Part shown: in pieces, positions 1-8,275 of the stretch
Numbering within the stretch: the stretch's first letter is position 1
Layout of the letters: each line of letters opens with the position of its first letter
NCBI GenBank assembly: GCA_930987725.1
Contig: CAKNKY010000004.1
Coordinates: 44,455 to 108,454 of the forward strand
DNA from: an uncultured Anaeromassilibacillus sp.
GTDB taxonomy: Bacteria; Bacillota; Clostridia; Oscillospirales; Acutalibacteraceae
Direction of reading: 5' to 3'
DNA length: 64,000 bases
Program-made: the position numbers and the translations under genes
Notes under the pieces: generated by a model
Seen by the model: only the letters and a program-made list of their open reading frames with translations
The model's database searches: none
What the model was told of the DNA's origin: nothing

Positions 1-2
1 AC

Positions 3-974
3 GGCCCCTCCGTCTCCGTCACCCGCGGGGAGACGAACCTTGTCTTCCAGCAGCAGGCGGAGCAGGGCGAACCGGCGCAGGAGGAATCGGCCGCCCCGGC
101 CGTCCCGCAGGAACCGTCGCAGGCCGTTTCGGAGCGGGAGCTTGTGCATGAGCTGGACAGGATCAACGAGCGGAACCGCGAGCTGCTGCGCGCCGTGCAG
201 CAGGAGATCGCCGGAAAAACCCCGCAGCGGGAGACCGCGCCGCCGCCGGAGCCTGCCCGTGTCTACCGGGATTCCCTGCGCGCGCTGGAGGATCCGGAGG
301 CCTTCCGCCGCACGTGGGAGGAGGCCCCGCCGGAGCAGCATCATCCCGAGGACACAAACGCCGTGCTGGAATCGGTGCTGGCCCATGCGGACCCCGCTGC
401 GCGCGAGGTCATGCGCGTGCTGCGCGAGTACCGGGAAAACCCCGCGGAGGCCATCCGCAGCGGGCTGGTGCGTCCGGCCTCCGCGGCTGAGCTCACCGCC
501 GTTTCGCGCGAGATCGAAACGCAGCGCACACAGGAGCTACGCCACCTGCGGCAGGTGCGCGAGGATGCGCAGGAGACGGTGCGCGAACATGTCGGCCATG
601 TGGTGGATCGCTTCCTGGAAGCGGAACAGCGCGAAGCGCCGCCCCCGCGGCCGGAAAGCCGCCGCGCCGCCTTGCCCAGCATGGTGCACCGCGCACCCGA
701 GCCCTCCGTTTCGGAGGAACTGCTCGAGCTGCTGGAACAGCGCCGCCTGAACGAGACGCATGAGGTCACGGAAACGCACACCGTGACGAAGGAACAGGTG
801 AACCAGACGGAGGTCAACAATGTCCGCCAGCAGGTGGTGGAGAAATCGACCGAAGACATCACCGAGATGATCAACCGCACGCTGGCCAGGCAGATCGGCA
901 CGATTTCCGATCGCGTCTACGGCCAGATGGAGCGCCGGCTGCGCTCCGAGCGCGCGCGCCGCGGCTGGTCATAA
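3..974 (+). CDS. CIS-cluster coiled-coil protein, 5' end outside window
   Basis: The reading frame is open to the left edge, so the true start lies upstream and 323 residues are visible. I recognise no enzyme domain. The visible protein is rich in Glu, Gln, Arg and Ala, with a proline-rich stretch near the edge, long helical segments that look like coiled coil, and a Thr/Val-rich stretch (NETHEVTETHTVTKEQVNQ) before a basic C-terminus. It lies 24 bp upstream of the first CIS tube gene on the same strand, so it is probably an accessory or structural protein of the same particle. Function is inferred from context only. Confidence 0.6.
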   Translation, partial: GPSVSVTRGETNLVFQQQAEQGEPAQEESAAPAVPQEPSQAVSERELVHELDRINERNRELLRAVQQEIAGKTPQRETAPPPEPARVYRDSLRALEDPEAFRRTWEEAPPEQHHPEDTNAVLESVLAHADPAAREVMRVLREYRENPAEAIRSGLVRPASAAELTAVSREIETQRTQELRHLRQVREDAQETVREHVGHVVDRFLEAEQREAPPPRPESRRAALPSMVHRAPEPSVSEELLELLEQRRLNETHEVTETHTVTKEQVNQTEVNNVRQQVVEKSTEDITEMINRTLARQIGTISDRVYGQMERRLRSERARRGWS

Positions 975-998
975 CGGCGGGAAAGGAGAGAGACGGGA

Positions 999-1880
999 AT
1001 GAGTGTGCTGAGCAGCGCCGCCGGCACGGTGGCGAATGTCATAAAGGGAAACAAAAACCAGGCCATGCTCATCGTGGAGGACTGGCGGAACGTGGATCGC
1101 GCCGCCCCGGCGGCGGGCGGCGCGGCGGGGGCTGCCGCGGCTCTCACGAGCTCCGGCGCGCCCGTCTCCACGCCGAGCGTGCCGTCCCCGGCCATGCTGG
1201 GCTCCACCATCGGGAGCGCGCGGGCGGCCCTCCTGGGGGATGTCACGGGCGCGGCGGCGCTCACCGCCGGCTCTTCCCCCGTGAAACGGTATTTCGAAGT
1301 GCAGTTCAACCCCAGCAGCCTCACGCTCGACGCCCATGTCAATCATGTGAGCCACCAGGACACGCAGAACGACCAGCAGACGAACTCACAGGCCACGTTC
1401 AGCGACGCCGTCGTGCAGCCCTATGTGCAGCTGAGCGTCGATCTGATTTTCGACCATGTCAACAATTACGATGCCTTCATGTGGGACAAGGTCCGCCTCG
1501 GCGTGGGCGGCACGGTGGCCAATGTGGTCAACGCAGCCGTGAACGGCAAGCAGACCTACACGGTGCAGCCGGAGGTGGAGGGCCTCATCGCCACGCTGCG
1601 CGAGCCGAAAACGCGCGTGATCTCCTTCGTGTGGGGCGATTTTTCCTTCCGCGGGGCGCTGCAGAACGTCTCGGCCGAATACACGATGTTCTCTGTTTCC
1701 GGCCGGCCGATCCGCGCGAAGGTTTCGCTGCACCTGCGCCAGATGCTCGCCCTGGTGGATCAGTCGCAGTGGGTCAAGGAGTTTGAAAAGGCGTTCACGG
1801 TGCCCGGCGCACTGAATGGTGCGTCCGGCCTGGCGGCGAAAGCGCGCGCCGCCACCAATCTGCTGAACATCGGCATCTGA
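999..1880 (+). CDS. CIS tube-type protein 1 (inner tube/baseplate adaptor)
   Basis: 293 residues. Residues 30-95 are an Ala/Pro/Ser-rich linker. The core begins at about residue 98 with the VQFNPSSL signature of the CIS tube/LysM-adaptor N-terminal family (Afp7/Pvc7-like, T4 gp53/gp54-like role) and holds the conserved YTMFSVSGRPIRAKVSLHLR strand near residue 230. No C-terminal LysM repeat is visible. A good ribosome-binding site (AAAGGAGAG) precedes ATG 999. The next gene is a paralogue sharing the FNPSS core, the SGRPIR strand and a C-terminal N[LI]LN[IF]G[IF] tail, so the two probably form adjacent layers between tube and baseplate hub of an injection machine. Confidence 0.85.
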   Translation: MSVLSSAAGTVANVIKGNKNQAMLIVEDWRNVDRAAPAAGGAAGAAAALTSSGAPVSTPSVPSPAMLGSTIGSARAALLGDVTGAAALTAGSSPVKRYFEVQFNPSSLTLDAHVNHVSHQDTQNDQQTNSQATFSDAVVQPYVQLSVDLIFDHVNNYDAFMWDKVRLGVGGTVANVVNAAVNGKQTYTVQPEVEGLIATLREPKTRVISFVWGDFSFRGALQNVSAEYTMFSVSGRPIRAKVSLHLRQMLALVDQSQWVKEFEKAFTVPGALNGASGLAAKARAATNLLNIGI

Positions 1881-1896
1881 AAGGGGGGACCTGCAC

Positions 1897-2700
1897 ATGG
1901 CCAATCCGTTCACAGCCCTTTCCGGCGATCTTCTCACGAGCCTCACGGGCAACGTCCAGAAGGCGAAACTGATCATCCGCTCGAACACGCAGTCCGCCGC
2001 GTCCGGCGCGGCAGCCAGGGTGGGCGGGAGCCTTTCCACCGCGCAGATCGCGAGCCAGGCGGGAGCAGCGCTGGCCGGCGGCAGCCAGGCGGCCGCGTCC
2101 GCCGCGTCGCCTGCCAGCCGGGAGCTCACGGTGCAGTACAATCCCTCCTCCATTTCCTTCCGCGCCTTCGCGGAGGCGACGCCCCTCACCACGCTGCAGC
2201 AGAACGTGGACGCGGGCATTCCCTCCCAGAACACGCGCCCGCCCTCGATCCTCATGTCGGTCGATCTCATCTTTGATCAGGTCAACGTGAAGGACGCTTT
2301 CATGCTCGAAAAGCTGAAGGTCACCACACAGGATGTGACGCAGCTCATCGTGAACAAGGGTTTGAACAAGAACGTGTACACCGTGCAGCCGCAGACGAAT
2401 GCGTTTGTGGGCATGCTCATGAGCGAGGCCACGCGCACCGTTACGTTCCAGTGGATGGATCTGAATTTCACCGGCGAGGTGTCCGAGGTGCAGGCCCGCT
2501 ACACCATGTTCTCCACCTCCGGGCGTCCGATCCGCAGCATTGTGCGGCTCAGCCTGCAGCAGAAGCTGGAGACGGCCCAGGCGGCGCAGAAGTGGTCCGC
2601 CGCGTTTGATCGCTGCTTCACGCCGGACGGGAACAAGCTCTACACCGGCGGCAAGAGCAAAACGGAGAGCCTGTCGAACATTTTGAACTTCGGTTTCTGA
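1897..2700 (+). CDS. CIS tube-type protein 2 (paralogue of the preceding gene)
   Basis: 267 residues, same family as the upstream gene. An Ala/Gly/Ser-rich linker covers about 35-75, the family motif VQYNPSSISF lies at 79-88, and YTMFSTSGRPIR near 200. The C-terminus (SNILNFGF) matches the upstream paralogue (TNLLNIGI). ATG 1897 follows AAAGGGGGG at good spacing, 16 bp after the previous stop. By analogy with characterised contractile particles, it should cap the inner tube or join it to the hub. Which copy faces the tube cannot be told by reading. Confidence 0.84.
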   Translation: MANPFTALSGDLLTSLTGNVQKAKLIIRSNTQSAASGAAARVGGSLSTAQIASQAGAALAGGSQAAASAASPASRELTVQYNPSSISFRAFAEATPLTTLQQNVDAGIPSQNTRPPSILMSVDLIFDQVNVKDAFMLEKLKVTTQDVTQLIVNKGLNKNVYTVQPQTNAFVGMLMSEATRTVTFQWMDLNFTGEVSEVQARYTMFSTSGRPIRSIVRLSLQQKLETAQAAQKWSAAFDRCFTPDGNKLYTGGKSKTESLSNILNFGF

Positions 2701-2731
2701 CGAGGAAGCCGGGAAAGGGGGGAAACCCGTC

Positions 2732-3973
2732 ATGTCATTGCTTTCTTCCGCCATGGGGGCCGCGTCCGGGGCGGTTTCCGGCGCGCTTTCCGCGGCGCTG
2801 CAATCCGCGCCCGCTCTGCTCACCTACGATGCGCTCCGCACGAAATACAACGAGTTTTCCCTTCCCCGCTCCGTCATCGAGTTCAACGGAAAACCCTTTG
2901 AAGCGGGCAACATCATTGTCACAGACATCAACGTGGAAGCCACCTGCGGGTTTGAAGCCTCCGTGGCGCGCTTCCGTCTCTATAACGTGTTTTCTCCCTC
3001 CACCGGCAAATTCCAGTACGATCTCATCCAGAATGACGTCACGCTCGGCTCCGCCCTCACCATCAAGCTCGGCTATCTCAACGCGCTGAGCGTGGTGTTT
3101 GTGGGATTCGTGGCGAATATCTCGTTCGGGTTTGATCCGACGGATCTGCCGTATATCGAGATCACCGGCATGGACGCCAAGGGCCTGATGATGGCCAGCA
3201 GCTATGCCGCTCAGCTCACCGCAAAGTCTTACGGCGAAGCCGTGTCGGAGATTCTGGGCCGCACCGCCTATGAAAAGCTGCGCACGACCGGCGCCGTCAC
3301 CTCTGTCAATGTGACGGATACGCCGGACAAAAAGAGCGGCCCGACGGGCGGCAACGGTCTTGGCGGCGGCTCCAAGGCCAGCGCCGAGACGATCGAGATG
3401 GTGGAGGAGAGCGATTACGAGTTTATCGTCAAGGCGGCCAAGAAATTCAACTATGAATTTTTCGTGGACCGCGGGGCGATCTATTTCCGCAAGGCGCGCA
3501 GTACAAACGCCGTGCTCATGGAACTCGGCGTCGGCAGCGGCCTTCTCGGCTTCGAGGTGAGCTACACGCTCACCGGCCTTGTGGGAAGCGTGGAGGTGCG
3601 CGCTATGAATCCGGACACCGGCAAGGCCATCTCGTCGGTGAAGCAGCTCACGGCGAACATTTCCACCGGCACGCGCGCCAAGCCCCTCATCTCGGGCGCG
3701 AAAAAGGTGTACATCGATCCCACGGTGATGTCGCAGGAGCAGGCGGATGCCCGCGCTTCCTATCTCGCGGACGAGATCGGCTACCGCCTCGGCACGCTGG
3801 AGTGTTCCTGTCCGGGCATCCCGGATCTCGCGCCCGGCCAGTTTGTGCGCGTGTCCGGCCTCGGATCGCCCATTGACAACATCTTCTATGTCACAAGCGT
3901 CACGCACGATTTCCGCTCCGAGAGCGGGTATCAGACAAAGCTGATCGCGAAAGCCTCGGAGGTGAAAAAGTGA
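2732..3973 (+). CDS. Baseplate hub protein, gpD/VgrG N-terminal-like
   Basis: 413 residues resembling phage late-control D (P2 gpD, T4 gp27) and the N-terminal half of VgrG/Afp8, the hub on which the spike sits. Supporting features are the two beta-rich hub segments, the phrase YIEITGMDAKGLMM near residues 140-155, a Gly-rich loop (GPTGGNGLGGG) near 203-215, and a C-terminal segment ending in EVKK. The stop overlaps the GTG start of the spike gene by four bases, so hub and spike are separate but translationally coupled polypeptides, rather than one VgrG as in T6SS. Confidence 0.85.
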   Translation: MSLLSSAMGAASGAVSGALSAALQSAPALLTYDALRTKYNEFSLPRSVIEFNGKPFEAGNIIVTDINVEATCGFEASVARFRLYNVFSPSTGKFQYDLIQNDVTLGSALTIKLGYLNALSVVFVGFVANISFGFDPTDLPYIEITGMDAKGLMMASSYAAQLTAKSYGEAVSEILGRTAYEKLRTTGAVTSVNVTDTPDKKSGPTGGNGLGGGSKASAETIEMVEESDYEFIVKAAKKFNYEFFVDRGAIYFRKARSTNAVLMELGVGSGLLGFEVSYTLTGLVGSVEVRAMNPDTGKAISSVKQLTANISTGTRAKPLISGAKKVYIDPTVMSQEQADARASYLADEIGYRLGTLECSCPGIPDLAPGQFVRVSGLGSPIDNIFYVTSVTHDFRSESGYQTKLIAKASEVKK

Positions 3974-4782
3974 GTATTTACGATATCATCGGTGAAATTT
4001 CGGAAAAGCAGGCCGCCAAAACGGAGACGGGGGACGCCCGCATTTACGGCGTGGTGGTCGGCATTGTGGCCAAGAATTATGATAAAGACATGCCGGGCCG
4101 CGTGTGTGTCACCATTCCCACACGCGACTCCTCCAAAAACGAGCTGCAGTGGGCGCGCCAGGCGCTGCCGAGCAGCGGGAGCGACTGGGGCTACTATTTT
4201 GTGCCGGAGGTGGGGGATCAGGTGCTGCTCGCCTTTGAAGGCGGCAACATCGAAAAACCGTATGTCATCGGCTGCCTGCCGAAGGAGAACAGTAAGCTCG
4301 TGTCGAAAACGGTGGACGCGCAGAACCAGTATAAGCGCATCATGACGAAGAACGGCAGCTCCATCACCTTTGAAGACAACAAGGAGGGCGGCGGCGAAAA
4401 GGACAAGATTACCGTGGAAACGGCGGGATCCGCCCACACTGTCCTGCTCGACAATGAAAACAAGCTTATCCGCATCACCGATAAAAAGAAGGAAAACATG
4501 GTGGAATTGAAAACGGAGGCAGGCGAGATGACTGTGAAATGCAAGAGCCGCCTCACGGTGCAGGTGGGGGACAGCATCAAGATCACCCTCAACGGCGAAT
4601 CCGGCAGCGTCTCCGTCTCAGCCAAGGAATTTTCCGTGAAGACGAGCGGTTCCGTGCAGCTCAAGACGGACAGCATGCTCAAGCTGGAGGGCGCGCAGCT
4701 CAACGCGAAGGCGTCCTCCGTCTTCAAGGTTGAGAGCAGCGGCATGGTCAATGTGTCCGGCAGCACCATCAAGCTCGGCTGA
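3970..4782 (+). CDS. CIS spike protein, gpV/gp5 OB-fold plus beta-helix
   Basis: 270 residues starting at a GTG that overlaps the hub stop. Residues about 22-100 form the gp5/VgrG OB-fold (YGVVVGIVAKNYDKDMPGRV, then VPEVGDQVLLAFEGGN). From about 115 to the end the protein is a run of short alternating strands (VELKTEAGEMTVKCKSRLTV, then SMLKLEGAQLNAKASSVFKV), typical of a trimeric beta-helix needle. It stops at STIKLG with no appended effector or PAAR domain. It should form the membrane-piercing tip of the particle. No lysozyme domain is present. Confidence 0.87.
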   Translation: MSIYDIIGEISEKQAAKTETGDARIYGVVVGIVAKNYDKDMPGRVCVTIPTRDSSKNELQWARQALPSSGSDWGYYFVPEVGDQVLLAFEGGNIEKPYVIGCLPKENSKLVSKTVDAQNQYKRIMTKNGSSITFEDNKEGGGEKDKITVETAGSAHTVLLDNENKLIRITDKKKENMVELKTEAGEMTVKCKSRLTVQVGDSIKITLNGESGSVSVSAKEFSVKTSGSVQLKTDSMLKLEGAQLNAKASSVFKVESSGMVNVSGSTIKLG

Positions 4783-4802
4783 CGGAGAAAGGAGCACCCT
4801 CA

Positions 4803-5231
4803 ATGGACAATAAAATGTTTTTGGGCACGGGGATTCATTTCCCGCCGGGCGTGAATCCGGGCACGGGGCGCTTCCTCACCTCCACGGCGGAACAGAGCGT
4901 CAAGGAGTCCGTTTATCTCATTCTCATGACGCAGCGCGGAGAGCGGTGGCTCCTGCCCGATTTCGGCAGTGATCTTATGAGCTACACCTTTATGGATACC
5001 TCCGCCACCATGCTGAATTTGCTGGCAAACGACCTGCGCACCACGCTTCTCGAGCAGGAGCCGCGTATTTCGGATGTGGAGATCCACATCGATCCCGAGG
5101 TGCATGACGGCTGCCTCTTTGTGGACGTCGGCTATCTTGTGTCTGAGACAAACAGCCGCGACAATCTTGTGTTCCCGTTCTACCTGAACGCGGGCGCAGC
5201 GGGGGAGGGTTCCGATGGAAACGAATCGTGA
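4803..5231 (+). CDS. Baseplate wedge protein, gp25/GPW family
   Basis: 142 residues, the usual size of gp25-like wedge proteins, which polymerise into the baseplate and nucleate sheath assembly. Family features are the leading FLGTGIHFPPGVNPGTGRF, the central helix ending in ILMTQRGERWLLPDFGSDL (the T/P-x-G-ER-x-x-x-P-x-[FY]-G signature) and the C-terminal strand pair. ATG 4803 has AAAGGAG nine bases upstream. The 3' end overlaps the first baseplate-J gene by 17 bp. No separate PAAR-tip gene lies between this gene and baseplate J, where Afp/PVC-type clusters keep one. Confidence 0.9.
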   Translation: MDNKMFLGTGIHFPPGVNPGTGRFLTSTAEQSVKESVYLILMTQRGERWLLPDFGSDLMSYTFMDTSATMLNLLANDLRTTLLEQEPRISDVEIHIDPEVHDGCLFVDVGYLVSETNSRDNLVFPFYLNAGAAGEGSDGNES

Positions 5232-8229
5232 CGAAAGGCTGGATTTTCGTTCTGTGGGGGATTTGCGCGCCGAGCTGAAGCGTCTGGCCGCCTCCTACAC
5301 GCCGGAATGGGCGTTTTCCGAGGAAAACCCGGACGTCGGCTCCGTGGTCGCGCTGATTTTTGCAAACCAGATGAGCGAGAATATCCGCAAGATGAATCTC
5401 GTGCTCGACAAATATCACACCGAGTTTGTGAACATGCTCAACCTTTCCCTGCGCCCGGCGTATCCTGCCTCCGGCGTAGCGGTGCTGGAGCTGCTCGAGG
5501 GCGGCGTGCCGGGCGTCTATGTGCCGGGCGGCACGCGCCTGATCGGCCAGGGAAACGGGGAGGAGGATCGGCAGATCCTGTTTGAGACGACCTCCGATCT
5601 CTATGTGACCTCCTCCCGCCTGCGTGATGTGATCGCCGCGTCCGGCTTTTTTGGCAAACTTATTCCCTATCTGGGCGGCCGCGGCCGCCGCCTCCTGCCC
5701 GGCGAGGATGCCCCGCACGAGCCGGAAGAACCCACGGCAGAGCCGGAGCTTCCGCCCGTGCCGCTGTTTGATTTCAGCAGGGAGGGCGTGCAGCGCTGGG
5801 TGCTGATCCTTTCCGACGACACCCTGTTCCGCTCCCTGCCGGGTTCGGAGCTGTTTGTGCGGCTGCGCGGGCCTCAGGGGGAGGATCTGGCCCCGTTTTT
5901 CGCCGATCCGGCGCGCTTTTCCTGGCGCTACCGGTCGGAGGAAGGCTTTTTGCCCTTTGATTCCGTCTCCGCGCGGGACGGTTCGCTTGTGCTGGTGCGC
6001 GGCAGCCATACTGCGCCGCAGGACTGCGAGGAGATCTGCGTGGAAGCGGTGGAGCCTGTTACAGAGACGGTGACACTGCAGGAACTGGCGCTCTCCGCGT
6101 CGTGCGGAGATATCCCGCCGGAAGTGGTGATCGGCGGGGAAAGCGAGCTGAATCCGGCCGTGTTTCTCCCCTTTGGGGAGACGGCCTCCCTCTTTGACGA
6201 ATGCTACATCGGCGGGGACGCCGTGTTCAGCCAGGCCGGCGCGCGTGTGGAACTTTCCTTCCGCCTGGAATCGCAGGAGCACCTGGTGCCGCTCTCGCAG
6301 GCGAAGGTGGAGGAGGATCTGAAAATCATCAAGCGCAAGCCGAAAACGATCCAGTACCAGGCGGCGCGTACCTCCCCCCAGAAGGTCGCCGTCGAGTATT
6401 TCAACGGGATCGGCTGGCGCAAGCTTCCCTGTGACGAGGACTGGGACACGCTGTTCGACGGCACGCACGGCGGTCAGGTGTCGATCCGGTTCCTCTGCCC
6501 GGCCGACTGGCGTCCCTCCGTGCAGGGGGGCTATGAGGGCCGTTCCCTGCGGCTGCGCATCCTGCGCGCCGACGATTGCTATCTGCAGCCCTGCGTGCAC
6601 ACGATGCCGCGCCTGAGCGGCCTGACGCTCTCCTATTTGTATCTCGACGGCTGGAAGCAGCCGCAGGGCGTGCGCCGCCTGTGCGGCACCACATTTGCCG
6701 ATCTCACGCCGCGCGTGCAGGCGGGCCAGCCCGTGGAGGCTTTCGCGGTGTTGCCCTATGCCGGGAACGCGCTCTATCTCGGCTTTGACCGCCCCATGGA
6801 GGGCGGCCCTGTGAGCATCCTGTTCGAGGTGGAGGAAAACCCGAATCTGGAGGAACTGTCCCTCCGTTTTGAATATTCCACGCGCGAGGGCTTTGAAACG
6901 CTGCGTGTGGTGGACCGCACCCACGGCCTTTCCGAGACGGGCACGGTGCTCTTCCTGCCGCCCTCCCAGTTTGCCCGCCGCGAGGTGGAGGGCAAAAACA
7001 GGTGGTGGCTCCGTATCGTGGAGGATCGCGGCCCGCTCGAGGGCGGGAGCCGCACCTTCCCGCTCCTGAAGCGCATCCTGCCGAACGCGGTGGAGATCCG
7101 CAACCGCGTCACCATGCCGGAGGAGGTCTTTTACATCACGGCGTCCGTGCCGGACATGCGGTTCGCGCTCTCGGCGCGGAACATCCTCTCCGCGGATGTG
7201 TTCGTGAACGAAACGGATCATCTTTCCACGCCCGCGATGCGCGCCATGCTGGAGGAACACCCGGAGGATGTGCGCGCCGAAACGGATTACCTCGGCGAAA
7301 TCACGGAATTTTACGTGCGCTGGCACGAGGTAGACAATTTTGATCATTCCGGCCCGGAGGATCGCCATTATACGCTCGACCGCATGAACAGTGTGCTCTG
7401 CTTCGGGGACGGCGTGAACGTGCGGATTCCGACTGCGCGCCGCGGGCCTGCGTTCACAGTGCAGGCCGTCTGCTGTGACGGCAGCGCCGCCAACCTGCCG
7501 GCCGGCGCCATCCAGGGGCCGTTCTCCCAGCTGCTCTTCATCAGCAGCGTCACAAATCCCATCGCCACCAGCTCCGGAAGCGATCTCGAGAGTGTCGAGA
7601 GCGCCCGCGAGCGCGGCGCGAACCTGATCTGTTCGAAGAACCGCCTCGTGAGCGAACTCGATTTCGTGCGCGAGGTGCGGGCCTTCGCCGCCTCGGTGCG
7701 CAAGGTGCGCTGCCTGGCCGGCTGCGATTTTGAGGGCCGCCTCCGCCGCGGCGCCGTCAGCATTGCCGTCATGCTGGAGGACTACGCGGCCAACAACCAC
7801 GCCTTCCTCAACCTGCGGGACCGCCTGCGCGCGCATCTGCTGGAGCGGTGCGAGGCCACGCTGGAGGATCTCTTCCTGGGCGAACCGCTCTACGTGGAGA
7901 TCTCCGTGAGCGTGTGGGCCGAAACGGCAAACCCGGCCGGCGCGTTTGAGGAGCAGGAACGGCTGCGCCGCCGGATTGCGGAGTATCTCGATCCCATGAC
8001 GGGCGGCAGCGGCAGCGGCTGGCCGATCGGCGTCCTGCCTGAGGATGCTCAGCTCAGCCGCATGCTTCACTCGGCGGGCGGCGAAGCCGTCGTGCAGCGG
8101 TATTCCGCCACTGTGCGCTACACCGACCGCAGCGGCGTCCATGAGCGCAGCCTGAGCGACATGGCTCCCGGCCCGTTCATGATCGGCGTGAGCGGCACGC
8201 ACACCGTCTATATGAAAACCACATCGTAA
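5215..8229 (+). CDS. Baseplate J-like protein 1 (large wedge subunit)
   Basis: 1004 residues, comparable to Afp11/Pvc11-type baseplate proteins. The C-terminal third carries the J-family segment: FGDGVNVRIPTARRG near 730, SSGSDLESVESARERG near 785, and the following SELDFVREVRAFAASVRKVR. The N-terminal two thirds are beta-rich insertions that probably build the outer baseplate. Translation starts inside the gp25 gene at ATG 5215 behind GGGAGGG. By homology it bridges wedge and tail-pin parts and moves during sheath contraction. Confidence 0.87.
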   Translation: METNRDERLDFRSVGDLRAELKRLAASYTPEWAFSEENPDVGSVVALIFANQMSENIRKMNLVLDKYHTEFVNMLNLSLRPAYPASGVAVLELLEGGVPGVYVPGGTRLIGQGNGEEDRQILFETTSDLYVTSSRLRDVIAASGFFGKLIPYLGGRGRRLLPGEDAPHEPEEPTAEPELPPVPLFDFSREGVQRWVLILSDDTLFRSLPGSELFVRLRGPQGEDLAPFFADPARFSWRYRSEEGFLPFDSVSARDGSLVLVRGSHTAPQDCEEICVEAVEPVTETVTLQELALSASCGDIPPEVVIGGESELNPAVFLPFGETASLFDECYIGGDAVFSQAGARVELSFRLESQEHLVPLSQAKVEEDLKIIKRKPKTIQYQAARTSPQKVAVEYFNGIGWRKLPCDEDWDTLFDGTHGGQVSIRFLCPADWRPSVQGGYEGRSLRLRILRADDCYLQPCVHTMPRLSGLTLSYLYLDGWKQPQGVRRLCGTTFADLTPRVQAGQPVEAFAVLPYAGNALYLGFDRPMEGGPVSILFEVEENPNLEELSLRFEYSTREGFETLRVVDRTHGLSETGTVLFLPPSQFARREVEGKNRWWLRIVEDRGPLEGGSRTFPLLKRILPNAVEIRNRVTMPEEVFYITASVPDMRFALSARNILSADVFVNETDHLSTPAMRAMLEEHPEDVRAETDYLGEITEFYVRWHEVDNFDHSGPEDRHYTLDRMNSVLCFGDGVNVRIPTARRGPAFTVQAVCCDGSAANLPAGAIQGPFSQLLFISSVTNPIATSSGSDLESVESARERGANLICSKNRLVSELDFVREVRAFAASVRKVRCLAGCDFEGRLRRGAVSIAVMLEDYAANNHAFLNLRDRLRAHLLERCEATLEDLFLGEPLYVEISVSVWAETANPAGAFEEQERLRRRIAEYLDPMTGGSGSGWPIGVLPEDAQLSRMLHSAGGEAVVQRYSATVRYTDRSGVHERSLSDMAPGPFMIGVSGTHTVYMKTTS

Positions 8230-8275
8230 CCGCGGCCCGCAGCGCCGTATTTTGTGAAACCGGGAGGAATCGGAA

